Shown in pieces: positions 23,548 through 35,686 of a DNA stretch of 64,000 bases (the stretch's first letter is position 1; each line of letters begins with the position of its first letter). The stretch comes from Cladochytrium replicatum (Eukaryota; Chytridiomycota; Chytridiomycetes; Cladochytriales; Cladochytriaceae): contig JAHLKD010000138.1 of the NCBI GenBank assembly GCA_025526935.1, positions 28,918-92,917 on the forward strand, in the 5' to 3' direction. The notes beneath the pieces are model-generated. The model searched no databases, was not told the DNA's origin, and was given only the letters and a program-made list of their open reading frames with translations. The translations under genes and the position numbers were made by a program.

Positions 23548-24416
23548 TATGATGTTAGTAGCGGTAGGGTCCGGTTTTTAAATTGAAATTTAACACACAA
23601 ACACTAAATTTTTTCGCGCGTGTGCGGCTGTGTGGATGGAAGCATTTTCGTTGATGGTTGATGCACTCAGCTGAGAAGTTTCAATCATGAAGGCACACAC
23701 TCCTATGACAAGGTTACGACAATTAGACAAAGGGGGTGTCGAGAAAACGCCCAAACGACCCCTTGAAAGAGTCCCACTCTACGGCCCGGTGTTTCCCAGA
23801 AAACTTTTCATTGATTGAACCAGCCACAAATCACGCTTAGATCCTATCTGAATTTACCCGGGGAGCTGGACAACGCAGTGTTGTCTGGATTCAACTCCAG
23901 GCCTACGACCATTGCGCAACTTCACTTGTTGCTGCATCTGATGTCGATAAGGCGAAGAGTACCTGGAAAAGCTGGACACGGAAATTAGACTTCAAATACT
24001 AAAACTTTGACGCTGGAATGGAGATCAAGTTCAAAAGTGGCAATGTATTGAAGCATCGAAAAGAATATCTCATCAGACTCATTCGAAGGAGTTCAAGCCC
24101 TTCTCAGCGTTTGCGACCTATAGGATTGATGGTGTGACCATTGCCACCTTGCCTCTATGGTTACAGCAGTTTTTTTTTCGTTGCTTGAAAGTTCGAACAC
24201 GATACACACAGCATATACACTATTGCATTAATCTGAAGGGTATCTCAATTATATCGACAATCTCAAGATTTCCGTTCTTTTCCTCCCGTTTATTTCCTTG
24301 CCTTGACTCTCTTTGAATTGATACATCTCCTCCAGTTAGTCACCAAGTTAACGAAATGCAATGACGAAAACAAAATATTTCATAAACACCTCAAATAATC
24401 CAAGATGAGGACCAAT
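23548..24416. other. Intergenic between tandem paralogues, no gene seen
   Basis: There is no open frame of interest. The part next to 23547 should hold the promoter of the intact secreted-protein gene. Confidence 0.5.
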
Positions 24417-25120
24417 TCACGATCTCAAATACAGGGCGAGGATGGTGGAAACTATTCCGACAATTGGCAATCGCACATGTTCTCTTCGCCCAGCTCCATG
24501 TGAAGTCTTGGTGGGTGTGTTAATCTGGAATATGTAGTTCTGTGATCAGTGAAAGCGCTGCAAAACCGTTACACCTGACCTTCCCATTTAAATTCAGCTG
24601 AACCCAACCCCATTCGCAACGTCCAAGTAACGACGTGCATCACATTCCGAAGGAACACGGTTGATCGCTTTCTTCCCCTCTTCTGGATCCGTTCCTTGTG
24701 CCGCGATTGTTGATGCGCAACGATCGTACGCCTGCACATATGGTGACGTATTAAATCCAGAGTGCAAATACATTTCCCTCCGAGATAAAAGCAATAGTCT
24801 GCCTTCAATTGGGAGAAGTTATTTGTTGGACCTGAGCTTGCGACGAAACTGACTACGCCATTAAGGCATCCGCCCTAAATGAAGCGCATGTATTTGGAAA
24901 CTCCCATACACTCGATTTTGTCCGAAGCAATCCGCGGATAGATCGTCGGGTTTGGAGGTATGATCAACACAATTTCGCAGTTCGTGCTGACGCCCGTTAC
25001 GAACGAAGAATACACAGGGTCCAAGAGTACAGAACTAGTGGTGCCATCAATGCGACTGGAAGCCGTTGCGACTATGACTGACAGTGACATTATGGCCATA
25101 ATAATAGAGAGCATCTTCAT
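24417..25120 (-). pseudogene. Dead tandem copy of the secreted GPI-type protein gene
   Basis: It starts with a signal-peptide-like sequence (M-K-M-L-S-I-I-M-A-I-M-S-L) at 25120. It keeps the same cysteine framework (D-K-I-E-C-M-G-V, G-G-C-L-N, S-P-Y-V-Q-A-Y-D-R-C) and ends with a matching hydrophobic tail (I-V-G-I-V-S-T-I-L-A-L-Y-L) at about 24420-24470. A TAG sits where the paralogue reads F-I-V-G-G-C (near 24877), and the frame shifts near 24770. The gene is therefore broken, although both ends and both exons survive. The duplication is tandem and in the same direction. Confidence 0.8.
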
Positions 25121-25391
25121 CTGTGACCAGCAGAAGTCCCTTTCGAAGTATGATTTCTGTTTTATAGCCGATCGTGTGTTCACCTGTGGAATTTCATCAC
25201 CAACCGCCGCCAAAGCAACATGGGATATCGCACGGCGTGAACCTCGCAAATTTTCACCACAGGTTTACTCCATCACTTCTATTTAGCTGCAGAGTAAAAA
25301 GAAACCATAAACAAACACTTCCACTGAAAATGCATCACAGGCAAAGGAAAGAAACACATCGATCACACAAAATTGAATAGCACCATCGAAA

Positions 25392-28300
25392 CTATTCAAA
25401 GTCGCACATAGTGCGGCGCTTCATCTCTCCATACATGTCTTTGTTCACCTTCTCCGACTTTCCGAGTTTCCTTCCATTGACTCCACAAGTCCCTACAACG
25501 GCAGATTCTCTCAGAGCGCTCTCTGGGAACGCCCCCTGAATCCATTGTGTGCACTCGCTTCGCAATTTTGTCCGATCCTTCTGCAGCGCTAATCCACCTG
25601 TTTCCATTCTGTGGAGGCGATGACACTCCTCGTAATAATCAATCACGGTCTGCGGTGGGAGGATCACCCGGAACGGTGGCTTCTTTCCGGTGTAAGCAAC
25701 AATTGCGTTCAGTGTAATATCGTCACAGTGACCTTCCTGCGAATCTACATAGCTCTGAAGAGTGCTAGAGTAATCAGAGTCTCGGTACATTAGCAAGTGC
25801 CGACGATTGAGCAGCATGATCCGCGGAAGGATGAGCGAGTACGTTGCTCGGTCTTCGAAGCGCTCGTCCATAATATACTGATTATCTGCGGATATCTGAC
25901 GGGCGAATGGACCTATTATCTGCGTCGGGTCTTCAAGCCAGTGGACGAGCATGCATGTGATTCCGTCCTCGTTGACAAAAATGTCGTCATCAATGTTGAG
26001 CACGGCGTCCGTCTCGATAAAGTCAATTGTTGTAGTCCAGCGATTATTGAGAGAGTTTTTGGTTTGGTGCAGAATAAAGAGGGGTGGTCCTTTGGGCCGA
26101 TCGGGTTTAAGTGTGAAAGCAGGATTTGGCTTTTCTTTCCCATCTTCGCCAATGTACACATAGTGCGATGCAAAGCCGGTAACCTTCGCTGCCGGGCTGC
26201 CTTCAGGATTGTTCCACACCAATAGGATTCGATCGATCACGTTGAGATACTTTAAACTGGTATATTCTGCGACAGTTGACTCGAGCCATCGTGAACGGAA
26301 ACCACTAGAAACGTGAGCGGTCACAATCACCGTCACGAGCGATCTTCGACTGACATCAGATCTCATGCCGAGGCCTCCGAGCTGGGCACGAAGAGGGTGT
26401 GATCCTGTGAAAGTTGAGTTGATCCAGCGCAAGGATAATCGCTGGGAGAGATGGTGGGCTGTTCGGTAATCACCGCACCGTTTGGATCCCCAAGTATCTA
26501 ACGTGATTTTCCAAGGGTCCATATCAGTGACATTGTTTGCACGGATATCCGAATCAGCACCCTGCTCAACCAGACTCCCTTCATCTGTCGCCGAAATAAT
26601 GTTGCTCGATTGATCCCCGAACAGGTTGGATGTGTGGAACATGTATCCTGAAGCATCGATATCTCCGATCGAAATCTTCGACTTCCCAAAAGAGCCATCC
26701 GAAGGAGTAATTCTACCCAAGTGTGATTTCCAAAGGACAAGCTCCTGAGTGCTTCGAGCGTGCGCAAGTAATGTGGTGAGAGCCTGCGGATCCGTAAGCA
26801 TATTGTCGTCATCGAGATACACAATCCACCCGTGCTGGACTTCGTCCTCCCCACCGCGCTGATCGTTCCGAAGATCCTCCACCACCATCTCATGGAGTCT
26901 GTCGACATACGTGTTCATCGGATAATGTGTTTCGCAAAAGCAGTTCAGAAATTTGGTCCGTTCCTCGCTTTTGCTAAGCGGCGGAGCGTTCGCACAGTTC
27001 TTCTCCGGTGAACCACCGCAACTGCGACACGGTTCCATCTTATCAAACTCGCTGTAGAGGCTCTTAATGAGCCGAACCTGCATCGGTGCCCTGACGCCCG
27101 GAGCGGTCCACAAACTCGTTGCATCGTCTTGCGCGGCCCATCGTGAAGCTTCTACTTCCTCAATCGCAACCGTTCCAGATTGTCTTTCTGCTACTCTAGC
27201 AGTTCCATTCGCAAGGTAGCTGTTGAAGCTCTCTCGATCGTCGGTGACGACCAGGTGTCGAATGTGCGGGTGCGACTGGATCATCACAGACCTCCTGGCG
27301 TCATGGAAGAACTTTGGGCGTCCAGAAGTTCGCGTGAGTATATAAACAGGGTCGTTGTTGAAAATCGGATCTGTATCGTCGTTGATACTTTGGCAATCGT
27401 AATCCGATTGGTGTGGGCAGTTAGTACGGTACCGGAACGGATACATCCTTGTTGGTCCCGAAGGTTGTGCAACGGCCGATAGCGTAGGAGCTGCTGGCGG
27501 GACATTCGAAGACTTGAATCCTGACCGGAAGTAAAAGAATAGGTGGTTGTACAGATTTGTGGACTGCTCCGAAACTCCTCTACTCCTACATATGGCCATA
27601 TGTTAGATTAAAATTATGGTTCATCCCTTTTAAACCCACCACCCATGAGCTAGGTACACTGGCTGATTCGGGCACTTGACTTCCCGACGAGAAGCTGTAA
27701 ACTGATAGTTACACCCACATGGAAGTGGATGAAGTGAGTCCGGATGTACTCGGAAGAAACTGTTGATGACTAAGAAATAGAAAGCAATTAGACGACTGAC
27801 AAAGTGCACCTTCAAACTTACAATCCTGTTCACCCCATCTAGCTTTCTTGAATCCGATATTCCTCGCAGTTCTAACTGTCGTATTCACATACATTTCCGT
27901 GAACCCAACCTTCCTCATCTTCTCCAGATCCATTAGCACGACCCCGCCGTTGAACTGGTACGTCTCCGTCTGCCCCGGTTTCGGACAGTACTGATTGAGC
28001 GATGGATCATAAAGCTTGCTTCGTGATGGCACATTCCCGCAGAACAATCCTGGTGGCACGACCCACTCGAAACCCAAGGGCCAACACAGGTTTGGGAAGT
28101 ACTGGCAAATATCACCTTGATCCACAGACATCCCGATAAACTGGCTGTTGCTAAAGAAACGTCTCCAGCACGGCGTGATATCCTGCACTGCTGTTACGTC
28201 ATTATCGACATACAATACTCGAGCAAACACCGAATCCGGCACTTTCTCATCGATCGCCTTTCCATTGACTTTCGGCATAAACGCAAGTCGTGCATGATGA

Positions 28301-29556
28301 GCCTGCAGTATCTCTGAAAGGAAGAACTTGCAGTGTGCCGACAAGTGGATCCCAGGGTCAGAGAACGCCATCACGGCGTGGCCGTACCTCTCACAAAGTC
28401 CATGATCATACACCAAAAATCTCACAGAGCTAGCCACATTCTTTCCACCTTTATCTAGGAACACAAATCCTTCATCGCTCCTCGTCGTCTCGTTTGATGT
28501 TCCGGGCAGAATCAGTAGTTCGTCGTATATCGAGTCCTCGAGCCCCCGCGGCACGATGAGATGGAAATAGAATTTGCTTCCGGGATTCGCAAACCTCATT
28601 ACCGATCGCACCAGTTGTGCAGCATGCGGGAGTCTGTTCCGATCAAAGATCAGAGCGAGACTGATTTCACCCGGTAACCTCTCCTTTCCGACGTCTCCGA
28701 TCGAATCGGATCCAAGCCGTTCTCGGATTGATGCGCGAAGATTAGAAGCAGATTTGTAGTAGTAGTCCGCTCCACCTCGATCAGCGAGGTTCCAGACCAA
28801 CCACATCACCATCAAAAGGCTCAGAAAATACCTCCACACATGCCGTCTGAACGTTCCAGAGTTTGGCGCGTGAAACATGGCTTTCCGTCCCGTAGCACCG
28901 CTCCCGAAGGCCAGGAGCATCTCACAAGGGTTCATACACTGCAAAATTGAACAAACATATCAGAATGATTTCCACAAACCACTCGGATCACAAATCCAAC
29001 CCACCCCAAAGTCACCTCCTCTCGATTTTTCGTACGCCTCCGCCTCATTCCCCGCCTTCTTCACCCGCCCCATCGTAAGCAAACCCACCGCCGCCGTCTT
29101 CGCTGCCCCGCACACTCCACCTCCCGCGCCGACCACAGCCCTCGCACTTGCAAATGCCCCCAAAAGCCTCCCAATAATGCTCCTCGCGTCCCGCGCGCGT
29201 TTTGTCTTCACCATCGGAGTCTGTGGAGGTGAGATCCCGTTCCCCCCCCTCTCCTCGTCTCCCTCCCTCGCGCACTCGAGATCCAGACGCGTCACGTCGA
29301 CCTCGAGCATTCCGCGTTCTGTCGTGGAAGTCGCGGGAACGGTGGATCCAGTGATTAACACGCTCATCGTTTGGGTTGTGCTATATGAGATCGGTTGGAT
29401 ATTTGGTTGGACCAGTGCGGATGTGGCGACTGATCGCGAGCCACGCACAGTCGCACCCATCATGCTGATATTGGCATTGCTGTTCGAGCGCGCTACAACG
29501 GATTGCACGCCCTCTTTCCTGCGCTGAGTCGTGTTGTTCCCTAGTAGCACGTCCAT
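25392..29556 (-). CDS. Predicted fused glycosyltransferase, GT8 then GT64, ~1330 aa
   Basis: Type II membrane glycosyltransferase, probably in the Golgi. Exons 29005-29556, 27822-28938, 27640-27769 and 25392-27585 sum to 3993 nt in one frame. Residues 1-~215 are Ser/Thr-rich and cytosolic. About 220-236 is a single membrane helix (L-S-L-L-M-V-M-W-L-V-W). A GT8 domain follows with V-L-Y-V-D-N-D-V-T-A-V as DxD motif and F-N-G-G-V-V-L-M-D-L. The second half has a GT-A-like part with Y-L-D-D-D-N (about residue 857). After it comes an exostosin-type GT64 domain with N-I-D-D-D-I-F (about 1131) and C-D-D-I-T-L-N. If the last intron is not removed, there are instead two genes, 27630-29556 (602 aa) and 25392-27599 (735 aa). 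The downstream protein would then lack any membrane anchor or signal peptide. Acceptor and sugar donors are unknown. Confidence 0.75.
27586..27639 (-). other. Inferred 54-nt intron joining the GT8 and GT64 parts
   Basis: On the minus strand the donor is GTGGGT, the same hexamer used by the first intron of this gene. The acceptor is TAG, and a CTAAC branch-point-like motif lies about 20 nt before it. Removing it skips the in-frame TAA at 27630-27632 and keeps the reading frame. Confidence 0.65.
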
Positions 29557-30093
29557 TGATGGGTAAGAGAGGAACGCGTGCGCACGTGGGAAGATATTTT
29601 TTTAGATTTTGTCTTTTGGAATTGGATGTCTACAAAAGGAAACATGGTCGGGAATGTCAGAAAGGAAGTATTCTATCCAGAACTAAATAGCGAAAGCAGG
29701 TTCCATAAAAAATTTCACCCCTCATCGATCATCCATAAACTCACCGAGCAAAACATACCCCAGCTAACTTAGAGACCAGAGAAATAATCCCTCCGCACTC
29801 AATAGAATACTCGAAGAATTAGAGTGTGTTCTTGAGTTGAAAAGAAAAAAGTCCAAAGGAAACTGGTCCAAAGATGTGTCCAACAGAAAATGCGTCACCC
29901 AAACTGATAGAGCTGATAAATTGGACACCAAATAACCCACATGACTGGAGTAATGAATGGGACAGTTTCGACTCGAAACAGAATAGCGAAAAGTAAAATG
30001 TCGGAGGGTACGTACCGCTCCATTAGATACGAGACAGAAAAGCTCAACGAATGAAAAACCGTCACCACAACCAGACCGCTCAAAGACAGCTCT
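29557..30093. other. Intergenic, no gene seen
   Basis: AT-rich spacer between two minus-strand genes. It should contain the promoter of the fused glycosyltransferase and the 3' end of the adenylating enzyme gene. Confidence 0.5.
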
Positions 30094-33000
30094 TCACATT
30101 CCCGCACTTCCCCGATCTCTCCTCCTGCTCTGGAACAACCCAAACATCTTCCCCTTAACCCTCCTCCGTTTCCTCTGTCTCGTCGCCATCCTATATACGA
30201 CCGCGTCCTCAAGCTCGCTTCCGAATCCTCCCCCGCCACCACTGTTAAACGATCCCGTGCTCGCAAGCTGGTCCGCAGGCCATCCCTGCCACAACCCGGT
30301 CCCGGCAACGTCTCCAGACAAGATGAGTGTGTGCTCGAGAAGGATGGCGTCTTCCTCAGTCTCTGCTCCAGAAAGCAACCGGGAGTTCGCACGGAGAACG
30401 GATCCAGCGCCAAGCACAAGTGGATTAAGCGAAAACTGGCCCTTCGAGTTGATGTGACAAATCACCGACGCTCGGTCCACACACGCATCATCGTGGATGG
30501 TAACAAGATCTGGCTCCGTCATCATCGGGTCGCCGCCGGTAGGATATAAACAAACACGCTTTCCAATCTTGGCTCCAAGCATTCTAAAGAACGCAACAAT
30601 GTACCATGAGCCGCGGACAAGGTCAAGGAAATCGTGCCGAGCGTGCTGGAATACAATAAGAATTTGCCACCGCTGGCAATAGCTCGACTCGTCCCAATTG
30701 TACTGGCCAACCTGTCGCCGTCCATGAAGCGTCCATTTGGCAATGATCTCAAGGACCAGCGAAATTGTAACCCATGACCAGTACAGCACAATATAGCTTC
30801 CAGCAAGTGTAGCGTATCCAATTCCCTCGGCCAATCCAAAGTTCTTGTTGTCCGGGTTCCGAATCACATTGTTTCCAAACGTTCTGAAAACGTAAGCTGA
30901 AGCCTGGATCGCACCAACGAACGGCATGGCCTTCATTGCTGCAAAGATCGCTGACAGCACGATAGTATAGAAAGCACAGAACCACATCGGATACACGAAA
31001 TATTTTGCCTTGCGCTGATAGAACGCCCGTCCGAACGGCATCAACGTGTCCATCCTTCGCGCTTCAACAGGGTTGCCAGCGTCCCAGAGCACCGCGCCAC
31101 CATTTTTGCTTCCAAGCCAGACCGATCCGTCAGGGTACCCTGTGTCGCGCTTTGCAAGTCCTCCGCTTCCAAGCACCGTGGTCCGTCCGATGTGACTTCC
31201 AGGCAGCAACACGCACCGATCCGCAACCATCGCTCCAGCGTCGATACTGATATGTGCAGATCCATCCAAGTCAGTTGGAACAACATACGTCCTAGATCCA
31301 AACACAACGTCGTCGCCGACAGAGAATAACTCGTGCTCGTACAAGAACAAACCAGTTCCTGGCCAATAGATTCGTTTCCCGCATCGTGCGCCAAGTGCTC
31401 GGTAAAACATGCTCGTAAACTCATAATGCTTCCCAAGAAGCCCGTAAACTCCTCCGAGTGATCCGTCTCCAAGCAACTCTTTCATGACAAATCGCCTAGT
31501 AAGTGCCCACTGGCTGCTGTTTTCTCCCGGTTTCGCGAGACCCAGAACTGCCCTCTTGACGAAGAGCACCATCGCCATGTAAACAAACGGAGACACCACC
31601 TCCCTCGCAACCGCAGCAAGTACCTTGAGCGCAATACGATCCGTCTGCGCAAAGTACACCACGATGGAAGGGAAGTTGGTCGTGTACCGGTCGCCATCGC
31701 TTCCAACTACACCGAGCAAGTAAAGGGCAGCACCCCAAGGCACCATCGATACAAGGTTCACAAGGATGATCAACGGGTAGCCGACAAACATCTGCATAAA
31801 CAGCCCAGGTGCTGGCAATAGCACCCTGCAAAGCGCCTGATACGAAGGGTGGCAATCTCGAAGCTCGTAACTTGACGACAACGGCGGGAAAGCAGTGTCC
31901 GGTGGGATGTCTGCTCCGGGCGCAATCACCGTGCTCAGATTCACAATCACACGGTCCGAGATGTAGATTGGCGTAAGTACCATGCACCCATTCTCCATCG
32001 CAAAAGGTCGCACCCTCGAAGCGTCGAACGCACAATCGTCGCCAATTTCGACCAAGTCGTACTCTCCAATCACAGTCGATCGGTCAAACCTGGAGTTCTG
32101 CCCAATACGGGCGCCCATCAGTCGGAGGTACATCGACATCATCCTCGAGTTTGTCGAAAAGATTCCGCGTCCACAAAGCTTAATGATCTGATCCGCCAGC
32201 CACCATCGCAAATAGTACGATCCCCACAACGGGAATCGTCCCGCGCGGTAACGCCCAATGATCAACCACTTTGCTCCGATTCCAATAAACGGCATCATCA
32301 GCTTCACGAAGAACAATGTCACAAGAAGCACTGCCGCGAGCAACTCGAAGAACTTGAGGTTGGTTGGGTAGTACGCAGTCTCGGGAACAGCGGCAAACAT
32401 AAACACAAGGCTGTGTAGGAACGCCAAAAGGTTCGCCATCAAGCTCCAGTAAATAAGTGATCGCAGTGGCCGGAACAACGCAATGGGAAGGATCTGGATC
32501 CATAGCGCCGCGAAAGACGTCGAGGACTGCGCTAAACGAGGTGGAGGCTCGTAATCTGGGCTTCCGGACTGATGCGCGTCTCCATCGTCACCGTCCGCCA
32601 TCGAATCCACAATGAGCCCTGCGATTGCCTCGACCGTTCTGTACTTGAACAGCACCGAAGGCTTGAGATCGACTTGCGCAACCTTACGAAGCTTGCTAAT
32701 TACTCGTCCTGCAGACATCGAATTGCCTCCAAGCATGAAGAAGTCAGAGTCCGCACCGATCATGAATTCCGGCTTCAATCCCAGCACGTCCCTAAACACG
32801 TCTGCGACGGCCTTCTCCGAACGCCCTTGCTTTCCGCCAGCTGCGCCGACTCCTGGTTTCGCAAGACTACCCTCGAGGGTCTGGAGGTCGACTTGCCCGT
32901 TTTTGTATCGGGGGATGAGGTCCACCACAAGCATCTTGACGGGCACATCGTAGTCATGCACCCTCTCACCAACAAAACGACCGATGTCCACCGCTGTAAG

Positions 33001-35686
33001 CGTTGAGCCAGGAAACAGCTGAACCAGCGCAATGAGCTGATCAGGATAGGACTTAAGCAGCCCTGCACCAACAACAACGTCCTGCACCTCCGGAATCATC
33101 CTGATGCATTGAAGAGATGATTCTGGGTTTGCAACAATCGGATAGCAAGGGATCGGGTCATTGACCGTTGCAGTGCGGGGAGGGCATCTGGGTGCCTCGT
33201 AAAGACGCTTGTGAGGCATAACCGAGTCCGTCAGCTCCACAATACCGAAGCGCTTGGCAAGGTTGATACGCAGGGGTTTGTTTGCTTGGTTCTTGGGAAG
33301 ATCGTTCATGAACACAATGAGCTGGGGCCACTTCGATGGGTGGAGCGTCTTGGCTGCAAACCTGAAAATTATTCATTCAACTATGTTCAAAACGACTTGC
33401 GGTAATGACACTCACGTCTGAAGCTCGGAAAGGTCCAAGCGACGAGTGCCTTCCTCTTGCACAATCACCATACCGATCGTCTCCTGAAGCACGTCGTGCG
33501 GAACTACAAACGCAAGACAATATCGCACACGGGGATGCGCAAGTACCGCATCCTCGACTTCTACAGGTGAAATAATCTCACCACCACGGTTGATGACTTC
33601 CTTCGATCGACCAGTAATGACTATGAAAGCTTGTTAGTCGACAATCAGCCTGAAATGAAAACCTTACAGAGATAACCATCCTGGTCTAGGTATCCCATAT
33701 CACCAGTGTTGAACCACCCATCAGCCGTGAAAGCCTTCTTGTTAGCCTCCGCGTCTCCCTCGTATCCGTGGAATAGCGGCTCGCCTCGAACAACAATGTT
33801 ACCAATCGTCCCCGACTGCACAGGCTTATCGTCGCCTCCAAATATAGCAATCTCCGGACCCACCGAAACACCAGATGTTCCAGGCCTCTCGAGCGCGTAC
33901 CCGATCGGCGGAGTCGAGATCGGCATGCACTCCGTCATACCGTACGATGGAAGCACACAGCTTCCTACAAAGAAAGTCCGCAAGTCCACCGCCAGGGACG
34001 GGAGAAGTCCACCACCAGCGTTACAGATCATGCGGATGCCAGTATTGCGGGCAATGCCACTGGGGTATCGCTCTCGACCTTCGAGCAAGATCGCTTGGTG
34101 CATAGTGGGCACGGCGTAGTACCACGTAGGGGGCAAAGCAGAAGAGTCAAGGAGATCCCAGAACACAGACGAGTCGAAACCAGACGTGACAATAACGGAG
34201 CCGGAGGAGAGCATTGGGGCGAGGAGATTTCGCACAATTCCGCCGACGTGGTACAAGGGCATCATGTTGAGGTTGACGTCGTTGGGCTTGAGGTCCCAAG
34301 AACGAGCAACACAAACTGCACCAACAACTAGTGTACGAAGGGTGTAAGGCACCGTCTTCTTGTTTCCCGAAGTTCCTGAAGTCCGCAGAATTAGAGCAAT
34401 GTCTTCGGGACCATTGTGAATGTCCAAGAACTTTAAAAAATGACGATAAGCGTAAAAGTTCTTCAGAATGATTAGAGTGCTTACCTTATGCTGGGAGTGA
34501 GCCGCGGGTTCAGGGAATTGGGGTTCTAGGGTAAACAGACCCGATACCGCTGGGTCTGGCTGCAAAATCAGCAGCTGGATCGAATGTCTGCGCAGCTCGT
34601 CACCCAACTCAGGATATTGCTAAATGAAACAGTAGATTAAAAACTGGCCCGAAATTTCTTTCAAACGCTTCTCTCTTCTCAAAACATACCTCAGTGAGCT
34701 TACTGGTTGCAATGAGGGCACGACACTTCAAGCTGACAACCTCATGAATAATTTCATCTTTCGTGCTGGACGGATTCATTGGGACAGCCGTGCAAGTCGA
34801 GAGCACCAAAATCAACGAACTGGCTAGTTCCGGTCCTTCAGGAACGACAATGGCGACTCTGTCCTTTCTGTAGATCCTCACAGCTCCCATCATACCTGGC
34901 GCATTATACACGAAATTCTTGAGCATGACGTGGTACAACGGCTTCCTATGAATTGTGACAGGCATATCCTGGTTGTCGATGGTAGGCTCTAGGATAGCAG
35001 GGTGGTTTGTCCCAGACAACAAGTCGACAAGCGAACTGAATTTCAGGGTCCTAGCGACCACAGCACCTAAGTGATGCGATTTAGCCAACCATGATATTCA
35101 CCGTTCCATTTGCTCTTCTCATCCCCCTTTCCTCGCGTGGACCTCTCTCTTAAACTGTCGTTCTCTTTGCTTACATACCAGGATGGGTATTTTCATGTTT
35201 CGCCGTTGAATTGAGCCGAGCGAGGCCGGCCTCGTTCAAAGCAGTGGTAGGCTCTACGCGCATAGAGTTTCGAGTGTTGTTTGCTGGTGCCATAGTGTAG
35301 GCCATTGACTGTGGTCTCGCCATGGACGTTCTATGAATACTCAGGGACGCAGATGGTCTTCTGTTGTCAGCATTGTAAGAAGGTGGTTGCAAGTATCCCT
35401 GAGACTGTTGGTAGCCAAACATAGACTGCCTCTGCTGTTGTTGCTGGTGTTGCTGGGTGGGAGGGTAAGAGGGAGGGTAGGCGGGTGGGTCTCTCGAGTA
35501 TGAAGGTGGGGAGAATTGTCTGGCCATGTTTGACATTGGCGGAGCGCGGGGACGGTTTCCGGAACGGTTACTCCGCGGGGCAGAGTTTGAGCGCTGAGGT
35601 TGTTGAGATTGATTCGAGTAACCAGCAGAGGACTGGTTATTCTCGTCTATGGGATAATAGTTTGGGCTGCGGTTGTAGTTATCCAT
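30094..35686 (-). CDS. Adenylation-carrier-membrane synthetase of poly-lysine-synthetase type, 1751 aa
   Basis: Exons 35179-35686, 34690-35066, 34485-34619, 33668-34430, 33416-33620 and 30094-33361 sum to 5256 nt. The ATG at 35686 is chosen because the later open frame starts with TTG just before a splice acceptor. Residues 1-169 are Gln/Pro/Ser-rich and disordered. About 170-790 is an AMP-forming adenylation domain (L-R-T-S-G-T-S-G-N-K-K, Y-G-M-T-E, W-F-N-T-G-D-M-G-Y). A carrier domain follows, with the phosphopantetheine serine at Ser877 in L-G-G-N-S-M-S. The rest (about 960-1751) alternates membrane helices with three hexapeptide-repeat acyltransferase-like blocks. This order is that of epsilon-poly-lysine synthetases (Pls/VibA type), which activate an amino acid and polymerise it without condensation domains. 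The substrate cannot be read from the sequence. It belongs in a membrane. Confidence 0.9.

Noticed and set aside
28877-29527. 216-codon plus-strand frame opposite the glycosyltransferase N terminus
   Set aside because: It is Pro/Ala/Ser-rich shadow coding. The minus-strand frame joins in phase to the GT8 exons.
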